Position numbers and translations under genes: made by a program. A stretch of DNA of 64,000 bases, taken from contig CACDWF010000001.1 of NCBI GenBank assembly GCA_902556405.1, positions 186,001 through 250,000 on the forward strand, given 5' to 3'. The notes beneath the pieces are model-generated. The model made no database searches. It was not told where the DNA came from and was given only the letters and a program-made list of their open reading frames with translations. The stretch is from an uncultured Alphaproteobacteria bacterium (GTDB taxonomy: Bacteria; Pseudomonadota; Alphaproteobacteria; Rhodobacterales; Rhodobacteraceae). This document shows positions 45,078 through 54,041 of this stretch, one piece after another. Position 1 is the stretch's first letter; the number at the start of each line of letters is the position of its first letter.

Positions 45078-46070
45078 TTATGATACTTCAGTATCTCTAG
45101 ACGCCATCCATTTTTTCATCCAATGATCGCCGAAAGTGATAGCCTCATATTTAGCTATCTCTGTTTTATCAATACAAGAAGCCAAAGGACTAATTATAGC
45201 ATCATAATTTGGTTGGTGGAAAAAGGGAAGGGAGATCCGTCTCGAATTTTGTGCTGCCTCTTCAGGAGGATTTACTACCCTGTGAAGAGTTGATCGCCAT
45301 TTATCATTCGTCCATACTTGCATTGCATCAGCTATGTTAATTATAAAAGTTCCTGGTTTTGGTTTGACATCTACCCACCGGTTATTTTTATTTAAGACTT
45401 GTAATCCTCCCAGTGCGCCATTAGCATATAGAATGGTGAGTGTGCCATAGTCAGTGTGTTCACCAGTTCTCAGCTGGCCATCTTTAGGCCTCGTGCTCTG
45501 GTTGGGGTAACAAATTAGCCGTAAAGCACTTATGTTCTTATCGAGTTTATCTTTGAAAAAATTGGGATGAAGGTTTAAAGAGAGGGAAAAAATTTCCATT
45601 AATAGATCTGCCAATAAATTCATTTCTTTATAATATGTTTCCATTATTTTTCTAAAACCAAAAGGTTGATCTGGCCATAAATTTGGATGAAAGTGATCGC
45701 CGGCTTCAGGTTTACTAAAATATGGATCATCCGGAATATCAATTGGTCCGATATCAATCATCTCTTTAAGGTCTGGAGGAGCAATGTTTCCTAGGCCCGC
45801 AGCAAGTTGTTCAGCTGCAAATGGAGTGTAGCCTCTACTTATATGTTTCGCAGGTTGTCTGATCTTTAGTTTCTGACTATCCGGTAATGAAAAAAATTCA
45901 TCAGCACTTTTCATTGTTTGGTCGATAAGAGCTTGGCTAATTCCGTGTCCTTTTATAGTAAAAAACCCTATGTCTTGACACGCTAAATCTATTTGATCAG
46001 CTACAAATTTTTTTTTATTTAAATCACCAGAAATATAGGGTGATAAATCTATTTCGGGGATATGCTCCAT
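45078..46070 (-). CDS. 2-oxoglutarate/Fe(II)-type oxygenase, isopenicillin N synthase family
   Basis: A 330-residue protein. The N-terminal domain (IPEIDLSPY, then DIGFFTIKGHGI) is that of the IPNS-like family. Iron ligands are in TGEHTDYGTLTILY (His-x-Asp) and STLHRVVNPP (His), and RRISLPFF gives the Arg-x-Ser that holds 2-oxoglutarate. It would hydroxylate or oxidise a small molecule. It stands with a near-identical amidase on its upstream side and the urease operon converging, so a substrate of the nitrogen island (an N-substituted amide or amine) is plausible. Confidence 0.9.
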   Translation of the reverse strand: MEHIPEIDLSPYISGDLNKKKFVADQIDLACQDIGFFTIKGHGISQALIDQTMKSADEFFSLPDSQKLKIRQPAKHISRGYTPFAAEQLAAGLGNIAPPDLKEMIDIGPIDIPDDPYFSKPEAGDHFHPNLWPDQPFGFRKIMETYYKEMNLLADLLMEIFSLSLNLHPNFFKDKLDKNISALRLICYPNQSTRPKDGQLRTGEHTDYGTLTILYANGALGGLQVLNKNNRWVDVKPKPGTFIINIADAMQVWTNDKWRSTLHRVVNPPEEAAQNSRRISLPFFHQPNYDAIISPLASCIDKTEIAKYEAITFGDHWMKKWMASRDTEVS

Positions 46071-46155
46071 TTTTGGATCCTTCGTGATATTAAGAATAGA
46101 GGATGTTTATTTGCCGATACCTCATTTTAAAATTTGAAAAGCAAGTAATTGGTTT

Positions 46156-47664
46156 TTATTCATTTATTTCCTGGAAAGCATGTGCTGCTTTGTAAATAGA
46201 GGGTTCGTCAAAGTGCCTTCCCACCAGCTGGAGACTTACAGGTAATCCCTCTGATTTTCCACAGGGTATAGCCATAGCTGGATGATGAGTAATGTCAAAA
46301 GGCAAGGTGTTAGATGTATTTTCAGCTGCTTTTTCTACTATTTTTTCTGTACTGGCGTCCGTTTTTGGTATAGGTTGCGATTTTAGCACTGTTGTCGGCA
46401 TAGCTAGCAAATCATATTCGGATAGAACTTTGTCATATGCGTCCGTTAACAATCGGGATAAATTCATTGCCTTCCCATAATATTTGTTTCCATGATAACT
46501 ATTCATATAAGTTCCCCACAGCAGTGCAAATTTTACTGTTTCGGGAAGTTCATTGGATCGTGACCGCCAACCTCTGTGGAAGTCCATCAAACTTGTCACA
46601 TAAAGATCCGGTCTGCTAATTCCATAGCCGTCGCCATACATCATGGTTTGGGTCAATCCTTCTATTCCAATTGGTGTCCATATAGCTGGCCCAAGACTGT
46701 GCATCGGTATGGAGACTTCATGTACGATAGCCCCCATTGACTTCATCTTTTCTAATGCGTCTCGGACAACTTCATCTACATCGGGCTCAGTATTGTCATG
46801 ATTAAAACCCTCTTTGACAATGGCAATTTTCATGCCTTTTATACCATCTCTCCCTTGGAGAGCCTTAGTATACTCATGAGTTTTGACGGAGTATTGCCTT
46901 GGGTCAAGCCCATCCGTGCCAGCTAGCACTTCAAGCATAAGCGCGTTATCTTCAACATTTTGTGTCATGGGACCAGTATGGTCTATGTATATTTCAATAG
47001 GCATTATCCCTGTGTAAGGAACTAACCCATGTGTTGGCTTCATCCCATAAATTCCACAGTAAGAGGCAGGCATTCGGATAGACCCACCTTGATCACCACC
47101 TATTGCCATTTCCACCTCTCCTGCTGCAACCAAAGCTGCGCTTCCTGATGAAGACCCTCCGGCCATATACCCCATTTTGTGCGGGTTGTGGACAGGGCCA
47201 GCAGCACAAGTATGACTACCTCCTGATAAACAAAAATATTCGCAGTGAGCCTTTCCAACAATTGTCGCTCCGGCATCAAGAAGACGCGTTACAACTGTAG
47301 CATCGATCTCAGGTATATAGCCTTCGAGTGTAGAGGCGCCATTCATCATTGGTACCCCTGCCAGCATAATATTATCTTTTAAAACAACGCGTCGTCCTTT
47401 CAGTTTACCTTGAGAATTCCCATGCACTTCCGTCTTTATGTGCCATGCATTATATTTATTTTCATCAGACGATGGTTTGTACCCAGGTGTTCTTGGATAT
47501 TTAACCGTGGGTAAGTAATCAGGCATTTGATCAATTATGTTGTAAAGATCTGTTTGCCATTTATATATATTTTGGAATGATGATAAATCGTCATCATTAA
47601 GGTCTAATCCAAGCCCATCAGCCATTTTTTTAATTTGAACTTTCGAGGGCAGCTTAACAGACAT
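46156..47664 (-). CDS. Amidase (amidase-signature family), paralog 3
   Basis: A 502-residue amidase. Lys in VLKDNIMLAG, Ser segments GGSSSGSAALVAAG and GGDQGGSIRMP. Residue 145 is Cys in CEYFCLSGG, as in paralogs 1 and 2. All but the first about 40 codons and the last few codons is nearly identical to paralog 4 at 51624. The N-terminus (KIKKMADGLGLDLNDDDLSSF-like) differs from it. It diverges from the hybrid kinase across a gap that contains a TTACGTCACGTAA operator. Confidence 0.93.
   Translation of the reverse strand: MSVKLPSKVQIKKMADGLGLDLNDDDLSSFQNIYKWQTDLYNIIDQMPDYLPTVKYPRTPGYKPSSDENKYNAWHIKTEVHGNSQGKLKGRRVVLKDNIMLAGVPMMNGASTLEGYIPEIDATVVTRLLDAGATIVGKAHCEYFCLSGGSHTCAAGPVHNPHKMGYMAGGSSSGSAALVAAGEVEMAIGGDQGGSIRMPASYCGIYGMKPTHGLVPYTGIMPIEIYIDHTGPMTQNVEDNALMLEVLAGTDGLDPRQYSVKTHEYTKALQGRDGIKGMKIAIVKEGFNHDNTEPDVDEVVRDALEKMKSMGAIVHEVSIPMHSLGPAIWTPIGIEGLTQTMMYGDGYGISRPDLYVTSLMDFHRGWRSRSNELPETVKFALLWGTYMNSYHGNKYYGKAMNLSRLLTDAYDKVLSEYDLLAMPTTVLKSQPIPKTDASTEKIVEKAAENTSNTLPFDITHHPAMAIPCGKSEGLPVSLQLVGRHFDEPSIYKAAHAFQEINE
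46175..47544 (-). repeat. 1370-bp near-identical repeat, copy A (amidase paralog 3)
   Basis: Aligned by eye with 51646-53015 at a constant offset of 5471, this tract shows only two differences: 46288 A against T (silent, Thr) and 47232 A against C (Cys to Gly). Identity stops abruptly within both amidase genes at each end, leaving different N- and C-terminal codons. The two copies lie in the same orientation with 4101 bp between them, which holds the kinase gene. Confidence 0.95.
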
Positions 47665-47995
47665 TTTTTTTTCTTAATATAGGCAAATTTATCTCTTACG
47701 ACTTTAAAAACTCTCAATTAATTTGGAATACCTTTATCTATTATTTTATGTAAAATAAGATTTGGGTCAAACACGACATAACGTAAACTTGTGGTAAAAA
47801 TCATCAGGATAATTAGCAGTTGAAAATACGTTATGTAGACACGCGTGAATTAGCGTTGTACACATCATCATCAATCAAATTCTATACAAAAATAATAATT
47901 ACGTCACGTAACAATGCTATTTTTGTGTAGATAAACTATTTAACTTTTATTACGATTTTAAACATCAACCGTAACCGCCTCGACATAGGTATCAA
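47665..47995. promoter_or_regulatory. Amidase/kinase divergent regulatory region with TKACGTNACGTMA sites
   Basis: The 331-bp gap holds no gene. TTACGTCACGTAA at 47899-47911 is a perfect palindrome of the type seen before the importer and the nitrile hydratase. A weaker CGACATAACGTAA lies at 47774-47786, and an inverted ATACGTTATGTAG at 47826-47838 shares ACATAACGTA with it. CACGCGTGAATT at 47840-47851 resembles, inverted, a segment of the leader at 32178. The kinase ATG is 84 bp after the perfect site. Confidence 0.6.
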
Positions 47996-50900
47996 ATGAG
48001 TTTGCCTGAAACTACTATTGCGATGCTAAATGCCTTTGATAACGCCAATCAAGGACTGGCAATTTGGAGTAAAGAAGATAATTTACTTTGCTTTAACGAG
48101 ACATATGGAACAGTGTTTAAAGAAAATTTTTTCTTTGAGGTCCAAGTCGGTCTGAATTTTTCTGATGTTTATGAAAAAGGAAGACAAGACTCTCGCTTTA
48201 CCTTTGATCCAGAAACTGTCAAAAGAAGATTCGCATTTAGAGACGAAGCGAGAAAAAAGGAAACTGCAATTGAGCTAGAAATACAACTCAAAAGTGGAGT
48301 TTGGCTTCACACTAGAGAAACAGGTTCAAAAAATGGCGAAATTATATCAGTAGTTACTGATATCACTGAACGTAAAAATAGAGAAATGATGCAATCACGT
48401 CTCCAAGATGGAATAGAGCTGATGCAGTTGGCTACTATTTTGTGGGATGCGAATGACAAGGTCGCTTTTTGCAATGCGGCTAGTATTCAAGTCCTCAAAA
48501 CCTTTGGTTTTGAATTAGCAGTTGGGATACGTAGAACTCAGGTTATAAGAAATTTCATCAAAAAGGGACTTTTTAAACTGTCCAGCGGAGAGAGCGTCGA
48601 CAGCTATCTAGCAAAAAATAAAAAGGATCTAAGAGCAAGTAAAAATGGCATTACTATTGATCTTGGTAATTATTTGTCAAAAATGTCCATGCTTGAAGAT
48701 GGAAGTTATATTCAAAGCTTTACCGACATATCTGAGTTTAAAGAAAAACAGAGAGAATTGGAACAATTATATGACGCTGTCGACTCGCAGGTTAACTCTA
48801 TTACTATCTACGATAAGTTCAATAAAGTCATTTTTTGTAATAAAGCAGCAATTGAGTTTAACAAGGGTTGGGGCTTTAATATAAAGCCCGGTGTAAATAG
48901 AAAAGATATACTTACCCATTTAAAAACGAAAGGCCTTTCTATCGTACCTGAAGAGATGAATATCGATGAATTTATTGGTGTGCAAAAGGGTAGAATGATA
49001 GAGAGTAAAAATGGCATTTCTTATGAAGGAAAAATCAAAGATTTTTCTTTCATTTCTAATTCTCGTCTTCTTGACGACGGGGGCTATATCCAGATTTTTA
49101 CCGATATATCAGAGCAAAAAAAGCATGAAGAAGAAGTTGAGTTACAAAAAGAGAGACTATCAAAAGTTTTAGGGGATTTGAACTCTATAGTGTTTGAAAG
49201 CGATTTGGAGAAGGGTACTGTTGCTTATGAGATCCCAGATAATTTAAGCGATGAATGGGGGGATATATCGACAAATCTTAAACCAAAACCTGAAGATGCT
49301 TACAAGCTTATAAAGGATGAATATAAAGCCGCTTACAAGGATGCGTTCTATAAACATATAAAGGGTTATACAGATGAAATTCGAGTTGAGCACTTAAATC
49401 AAATGAGTGATGGGTCAGAGTATTGGTATGAGACTAGAGCAAAGGCAGTGTTTGAAAATGGTATAGCAAAAAAAGTTATTGGGTTGGTAGAGAATATTGA
49501 TAAAAGAAAATCTCTAGAGCTGCAAGTGAAGCAAGCACAACTATTGATTGAGAATGCCATAAATAACATAGATGTAGGAGTAGTCTATTGGGATCAGCAA
49601 GATAGAATGGTCTTAAGCAATACATTCATGCAGAATCTTTTCGGCAAACCGGAGCTAGGCACAAAATATGAAGATGAAGTTCGGAGAAGCTTTGTTGATA
49701 GTGGCAAATTTGACTTAAAAATTTTTAACATAGACAAGTGGGTTAAAGAACGCCTCAAACTGAGAAGAGCGATTAAGGATATCGAGATTGCATATTTGCC
49801 ACCTACCGTAGATGGAAAAATTTTTCAAATGACTAGTAAAAGGTTGGAAGATAAGAGCCTTATTCAAATTTTATATGATATCACTGATCTTAAACAGAGA
49901 GAGGCAGATTTAGAGAAAACTGTCACGCAATTAAATAAAGCTAAAGAAGAAGCAGACCATGCCAGTAGTGCAAAAAGTCAATTTTTAGCGAATATGAGCC
50001 ACGAGTTAAGAACTCCACTAAATGCGATAATCGGTTTGTCAGAGATGGTTAGAGAAGATGCAGAGGACGATGGGAACGAAGACTATCTTGAGCCTTTAGA
50101 AAGAATTAACAATTCTAGTAAACACCTTCTAACTCTTATAAATGATATCCTTGATTTGTCTAAGATAGAGGCCGGAAAGGTTGACCTTTATTATGAAAAA
50201 TACCGACTAGAAGTACTTTTAAAAGAAGTTCTTGACACGTCTATGACCCTAGTTGAAAAGAAAAATAACAAAATAACTTTAGAAATAGGCGCTGAAGTAG
50301 GAGATGTAATAATCGATGTCACAAGAACCAAACAAATATTACTAAATCTAATTTCTAATGCTGCAAAGTTTTGTGAAAATGGCCGAATTGAGGTGAGTGC
50401 TAAGTTAGTCAATAAACAGGGATCAGAATTTATTTGCATGGAAGTTGGAGATAGTGGAATTGGAATGACTGAAGCACAGCTTGAGAAGTTATTTACAGCG
50501 TTTACGCAGGCTGATGCTTCTACAACACGAAAATATGGTGGTACAGGGCTGGGGTTGACAATTATTGAGAACCTTGCGCAGTTGATGGGGGGAGAGGTAC
50601 AAGTAAAAAGTCAATATGGTAAAGGAACTAAGTTTTCGGTTTTTATAAAAGAGGGGGCAATAGATAAGAATGCTGAATGTGATTCCAATACCTTTGACCA
50701 ATCAAGACAAACTAAGATTAAGGGAGCATCAAATAGAAAGAAAAGAAAAGTATTAGTGATTGATGATGACCCCACAGTTAGAAACCTTATGGTGAGAAAT
50801 CTTGAAAAAAATGGTTTGGAAGTAGTTCAGGCCACTGATGGAAAGCAGGGAATTGAAATGGCAAAAGAGTTAAAACCAGATGTCATAACCTTGGATATAT

Positions 50901-51484
50901 TAATGCCAGAAATGGACGGTTGGTCTGTTCTGAGTGTGTTAAAAGCAGATCCAACTATTTCACAGATTCCAGTAATTATGGCAACAATTTTGGACGAAAA
51001 GAAGAAAGGATTTTCTCTTGGAGCCGCGGACTACCTCTCTAAACCCATAGAGAGAGAGACTCTACTGAAATCGATAAAAAGACTTGTAGGGGACGGCGCA
51101 GCAAATAAAATCATGGTAATAGAAGATAATGACGACCTGCGGTTTACGATAAGAGAATCTCTTGTTTCAGAAAAATACGAAGTGTTGGAGGCCGGGAATG
51201 GTCGGCAAGCTTTGGAAATGCTTAGAGAGCAGCCAAGTTTAAAATTAGATTTAATACTTCTTGATCTGATTATGCCAATAATGAGCGGTTTTGAATTTTT
51301 GGAAAGATTTAAAACCGAATTTAAAGACAGAGCTCCTATTGTTGTCTTAACTGGAGCTGTCCTTGACAAGAAGGATCAGGAGTACCTAAAAGCAGAAACA
51401 AGCCGCATTTTAGACAAGTCATCATTGCCAGACACTGAGATAGCTGAAGGTTTAGTAAGAGCAATTCAAGATATTACTGCTTAA
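47996..51484 (+). CDS. Soluble hybrid sensor histidine kinase with multiple PAS and two receiver domains
   Basis: 1162 residues with no membrane segment, so a cytoplasmic sensor. From the N-terminus there are about five PAS or PAS-like units (repeated LWDANDKVAFCN, IYDKFNKVIFCN, YWDQQDRMVLSN openings) to about residue 640. HisKA follows with His669 in NMSHELRTPLNAI, then the HATPase (DSGIGMT, GTGLGLTI). Receiver 1 has phospho-acceptor Asp967 (LDILMPEMDGW), receiver 2 Asp1090 (LDLIMPIMSGF) with Lys in ILDKSSL. No DNA-binding output is present, so a partner elsewhere is needed. It is bracketed by near-identical amidases. Confidence 0.93.
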   Translation: MSLPETTIAMLNAFDNANQGLAIWSKEDNLLCFNETYGTVFKENFFFEVQVGLNFSDVYEKGRQDSRFTFDPETVKRRFAFRDEARKKETAIELEIQLKSGVWLHTRETGSKNGEIISVVTDITERKNREMMQSRLQDGIELMQLATILWDANDKVAFCNAASIQVLKTFGFELAVGIRRTQVIRNFIKKGLFKLSSGESVDSYLAKNKKDLRASKNGITIDLGNYLSKMSMLEDGSYIQSFTDISEFKEKQRELEQLYDAVDSQVNSITIYDKFNKVIFCNKAAIEFNKGWGFNIKPGVNRKDILTHLKTKGLSIVPEEMNIDEFIGVQKGRMIESKNGISYEGKIKDFSFISNSRLLDDGGYIQIFTDISEQKKHEEEVELQKERLSKVLGDLNSIVFESDLEKGTVAYEIPDNLSDEWGDISTNLKPKPEDAYKLIKDEYKAAYKDAFYKHIKGYTDEIRVEHLNQMSDGSEYWYETRAKAVFENGIAKKVIGLVENIDKRKSLELQVKQAQLLIENAINNIDVGVVYWDQQDRMVLSNTFMQNLFGKPELGTKYEDEVRRSFVDSGKFDLKIFNIDKWVKERLKLRRAIKDIEIAYLPPTVDGKIFQMTSKRLEDKSLIQILYDITDLKQREADLEKTVTQLNKAKEEADHASSAKSQFLANMSHELRTPLNAIIGLSEMVREDAEDDGNEDYLEPLERINNSSKHLLTLINDILDLSKIEAGKVDLYYEKYRLEVLLKEVLDTSMTLVEKKNNKITLEIGAEVGDVIIDVTRTKQILLNLISNAAKFCENGRIEVSAKLVNKQGSEFICMEVGDSGIGMTEAQLEKLFTAFTQADASTTRKYGGTGLGLTIIENLAQLMGGEVQVKSQYGKGTKFSVFIKEGAIDKNAECDSNTFDQSRQTKIKGASNRKKRKVLVIDDDPTVRNLMVRNLEKNGLEVVQATDGKQGIEMAKELKPDVITLDILMPEMDGWSVLSVLKADPTISQIPVIMATILDEKKKGFSLGAADYLSKPIERETLLKSIKRLVGDGAANKIMVIEDNDDLRFTIRESLVSEKYEVLEAGNGRQALEMLREQPSLKLDLILLDLIMPIMSGFEFLERFKTEFKDRAPIVVLTGAVLDKKDQEYLKAETSRILDKSSLPDTEIAEGLVRAIQDITA

Positions 51485-51623
51485 ATTTATTTTTCTTAAA
51501 AAAGATACCAAGAGATAATGAGCTAATTCAATTGAGCATTTAAACCGCTTGAAATATATTTTTGAACATTCAATTGGTACAAACTATAAAAAAATTGGGG
51601 ATTTAAAAGACTTGGTGTTGTAG

Positions 51624-53135
51624 TTAGCCATAAAAAAATTCTTGAAAAGCATGTGCTGCTTTGTAAATAGAGGGTTCGTCAAAGTGCCTTCCCACCAGCT
51701 GGAGACTTACAGGTAATCCCTCTGATTTTCCACAGGGTATAGCCATAGCTGGATGATGTGTAATGTCAAAAGGCAAGGTGTTAGATGTATTTTCAGCTGC
51801 TTTTTCTACTATTTTTTCTGTACTGGCGTCCGTTTTTGGTATAGGTTGCGATTTTAGCACTGTTGTCGGCATAGCTAGCAAATCATATTCGGATAGAACT
51901 TTGTCATATGCGTCCGTTAACAATCGGGATAAATTCATTGCCTTCCCATAATATTTGTTTCCATGATAACTATTCATATAAGTTCCCCACAGCAGTGCAA
52001 ATTTTACTGTTTCGGGAAGTTCATTGGATCGTGACCGCCAACCTCTGTGGAAGTCCATCAAACTTGTCACATAAAGATCCGGTCTGCTAATTCCATAGCC
52101 GTCGCCATACATCATGGTTTGGGTCAATCCTTCTATTCCAATTGGTGTCCATATAGCTGGCCCAAGACTGTGCATCGGTATGGAGACTTCATGTACGATA
52201 GCCCCCATTGACTTCATCTTTTCTAATGCGTCTCGGACAACTTCATCTACATCGGGCTCAGTATTGTCATGATTAAAACCCTCTTTGACAATGGCAATTT
52301 TCATGCCTTTTATACCATCTCTCCCTTGGAGAGCCTTAGTATACTCATGAGTTTTGACGGAGTATTGCCTTGGGTCAAGCCCATCCGTGCCAGCTAGCAC
52401 TTCAAGCATAAGCGCGTTATCTTCAACATTTTGTGTCATGGGACCAGTATGGTCTATGTATATTTCAATAGGCATTATCCCTGTGTAAGGAACTAACCCA
52501 TGTGTTGGCTTCATCCCATAAATTCCACAGTAAGAGGCAGGCATTCGGATAGACCCACCTTGATCACCACCTATTGCCATTTCCACCTCTCCTGCTGCAA
52601 CCAAAGCTGCGCTTCCTGATGAAGACCCTCCGGCCATATACCCCATTTTGTGCGGGTTGTGGACAGGGCCAGCAGCACAAGTATGACTACCTCCTGATAA
52701 ACCAAAATATTCGCAGTGAGCCTTTCCAACAATTGTCGCTCCGGCATCAAGAAGACGCGTTACAACTGTAGCATCGATCTCAGGTATATAGCCTTCGAGT
52801 GTAGAGGCGCCATTCATCATTGGTACCCCTGCCAGCATAATATTATCTTTTAAAACAACGCGTCGTCCTTTCAGTTTACCTTGAGAATTCCCATGCACTT
52901 CCGTCTTTATGTGCCATGCATTATATTTATTTTCATCAGACGATGGTTTGTACCCAGGTGTTCTTGGATATTTAACCGTGGGTAAGTAATCAGGCATTTG
53001 ATCAATTATGTTGTAGGCCTCATAAAATTGCTCAAAGAGCCGGTCGAAAGACGCCAGGTCGTCATCGTTTAAATCCAATCCTAATCTAGTTGCTAATTCT
53101 TTTATCTGAGAATATCCAGGTCGAGATACTGCCAT
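51624..53135 (-). CDS. Amidase (amidase-signature family), paralog 4
   Basis: A 503-residue amidase, nearly identical to paralog 3 outside both ends. The active-site Lys and Ser segments are the same. Residue 145 is Gly (CEYFGLSGG) in place of the Cys found in all three other paralogs here. The N-terminal stretch (SQIKELATRLGLDLNDDDLASF) and C-terminus (QEFFYG) are its own. It diverges from the nitrile hydratase genes and probably hydrolyses the amide that nitrile hydratase makes; the operator at 53295 lies in the shared gap. Confidence 0.93.
   Translation of the reverse strand: MAVSRPGYSQIKELATRLGLDLNDDDLASFDRLFEQFYEAYNIIDQMPDYLPTVKYPRTPGYKPSSDENKYNAWHIKTEVHGNSQGKLKGRRVVLKDNIMLAGVPMMNGASTLEGYIPEIDATVVTRLLDAGATIVGKAHCEYFGLSGGSHTCAAGPVHNPHKMGYMAGGSSSGSAALVAAGEVEMAIGGDQGGSIRMPASYCGIYGMKPTHGLVPYTGIMPIEIYIDHTGPMTQNVEDNALMLEVLAGTDGLDPRQYSVKTHEYTKALQGRDGIKGMKIAIVKEGFNHDNTEPDVDEVVRDALEKMKSMGAIVHEVSIPMHSLGPAIWTPIGIEGLTQTMMYGDGYGISRPDLYVTSLMDFHRGWRSRSNELPETVKFALLWGTYMNSYHGNKYYGKAMNLSRLLTDAYDKVLSEYDLLAMPTTVLKSQPIPKTDASTEKIVEKAAENTSNTLPFDITHHPAMAIPCGKSEGLPVSLQLVGRHFDEPSIYKAAHAFQEFFYG
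51646..53015 (-). repeat. 1370-bp near-identical repeat, copy B (amidase paralog 4)
   Basis: Counterpart of copy A at 46175-47544 with two differences in 1370 bp (51759 T and 52703 C). The surrounding sequence is not similar, and no insertion-sequence ends or target duplications are seen. The pattern fits gene conversion between older paralogs better than a fresh segmental duplication. Confidence 0.95.
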
Positions 53136-53277
53136 GTTGTAGACTTTCCGCTGTTAATTATTGATAAATGTAGTCATTAAATGACGAAGACACTGGTTTC
53201 CTCTCACCCACATTTTGAATATGATTATGTCCTGAGCAATAATTTTAAAACCTAAAACTTAAAAATCAAAAATAACC

Positions 53278-53307
53278 TGACGTCAATTACTCCCTTACGT
53301 TACGTCA
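53278..53307. promoter_or_regulatory. TKACGTNACGTMA operator and half-site before nitrile hydratase
   Basis: TTACGTTACGTCA (53295-53307) fits the same 13-bp palindrome as the sites at 32072 and 47899. A separate TGACGTCA half-site or core (53278-53285) lies 17 bp before it, so two bound units on one face are possible. The gap separates amidase paralog 4 (minus) and nitrile hydratase (plus). Confidence 0.6.
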
Positions 53308-53359
53308 TCCTAAAATTTTTAATTAAAACAATAACTTGCTATAAATGATATTACAAAAA

Positions 53360-53377
53360 ATACGCTATCATACGCTA
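53360..53377 (+). promoter_or_regulatory. ATACGCTA direct repeat, 10-bp period
   Basis: ATACGCTA occurs at 53360-53367 and again at 53370-53377, one helical turn apart, 34 bp before the nitrile hydratase ATG. Direct repeats at this period often bind response regulators, and a kinase is encoded next door. The position so near the start would suit a site overlapping the promoter. No second example was found in the window. Confidence 0.4.
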
Positions 53378-53410
53378 GACACAATCTTAAATTTTTTCTA
53401 AAGTATATTG

Positions 53411-54040
53411 ATGAAAAATCAAAAAGAAATTGAATATCCAGATGTTGCACTTAATCACAGAAGCTTACCTTCTGATCCTGAACTAAGGGTTAGAGCGATA
53501 GAGACGCTCTTGCTCGAAAAAAAACTAATAAAGACTGAGTCGATAGATGCAATAATAGACTTATACGAAAATAAAATCGGGCCAATAAATGGTGCTAAGG
53601 TAATAGCAAGAGCATGGATTGACAAAAAATTTAAAGAGAGGCTGCTGTCTGACGCTAGGTCCGCAATACAGGAACTTCCCTATATAGGAAAGCAGGGCTA
53701 TAATATTATTGCAGTTGAAAACACAAAGACAGTGCACAACGTGGTGGTATGCACTCTCTGCAGCTGTTATCCTTGGTCGCTCCTTGGAATTCCGCCATCA
53801 TGGTATAAAAGTGATCAATATCGAGCCAGAGTCGTAAGAGAACCCAGAAAAGTCTTATCCGAGTTCGGATTAAAGCTATCTGAGAAAATTGAAATTAGAG
53901 TCTGGGACTCTACCTCTGAGCTTAGGTACTTGGTGGTTCCAGAGAAGCCAAAGGAAGCCGATGGCTTGGTTGAGAAAGAATTGGTTAAGTATATCACTAG
54001 AGACGTAATGATAGGTACGGCTTTGGTAAAGGTTTCTTGA
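53411..54040 (+). CDS. nthA: Nitrile hydratase alpha subunit, cobalt type
   Basis: About 209 residues from the ATG at 53411 (a TTG at 53408 directly precedes it). The metal claw is Cys114-Thr-Leu-Cys117-Ser118-Cys119 in VVCTLCSCYPW; Thr at the second place is the mark of cobalt rather than iron enzymes. The Cys residues are expected to be oxidised to sulfinic/sulfenic forms. VRVWDSTSELRYLVVPEKP-like context near residue 160 fits the family. It hydrates nitriles to amides with the beta subunit encoded 1 bp later. Amidase paralog 4 diverges from it. Confidence 0.95.
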   Translation: MKNQKEIEYPDVALNHRSLPSDPELRVRAIETLLLEKKLIKTESIDAIIDLYENKIGPINGAKVIARAWIDKKFKERLLSDARSAIQELPYIGKQGYNIIAVENTKTVHNVVVCTLCSCYPWSLLGIPPSWYKSDQYRARVVREPRKVLSEFGLKLSEKIEIRVWDSTSELRYLVVPEKPKEADGLVEKELVKYITRDVMIGTALVKVS

Positions 54041-54041
54041 A

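Noticed and set aside
46175-53015. Amidase repeats as parts of a transposon or insertion sequence
   Set aside because: The repeats lie inside the genes, have no terminal inverted repeats or transposase, and the kinase between them is not a mobile gene.
53278-53285. TGACGTCA as a full independent operator
   Set aside because: It is an 8-bp self-complementary word and matches only part of the 13-bp pattern; kept as a half-site beside 53295.
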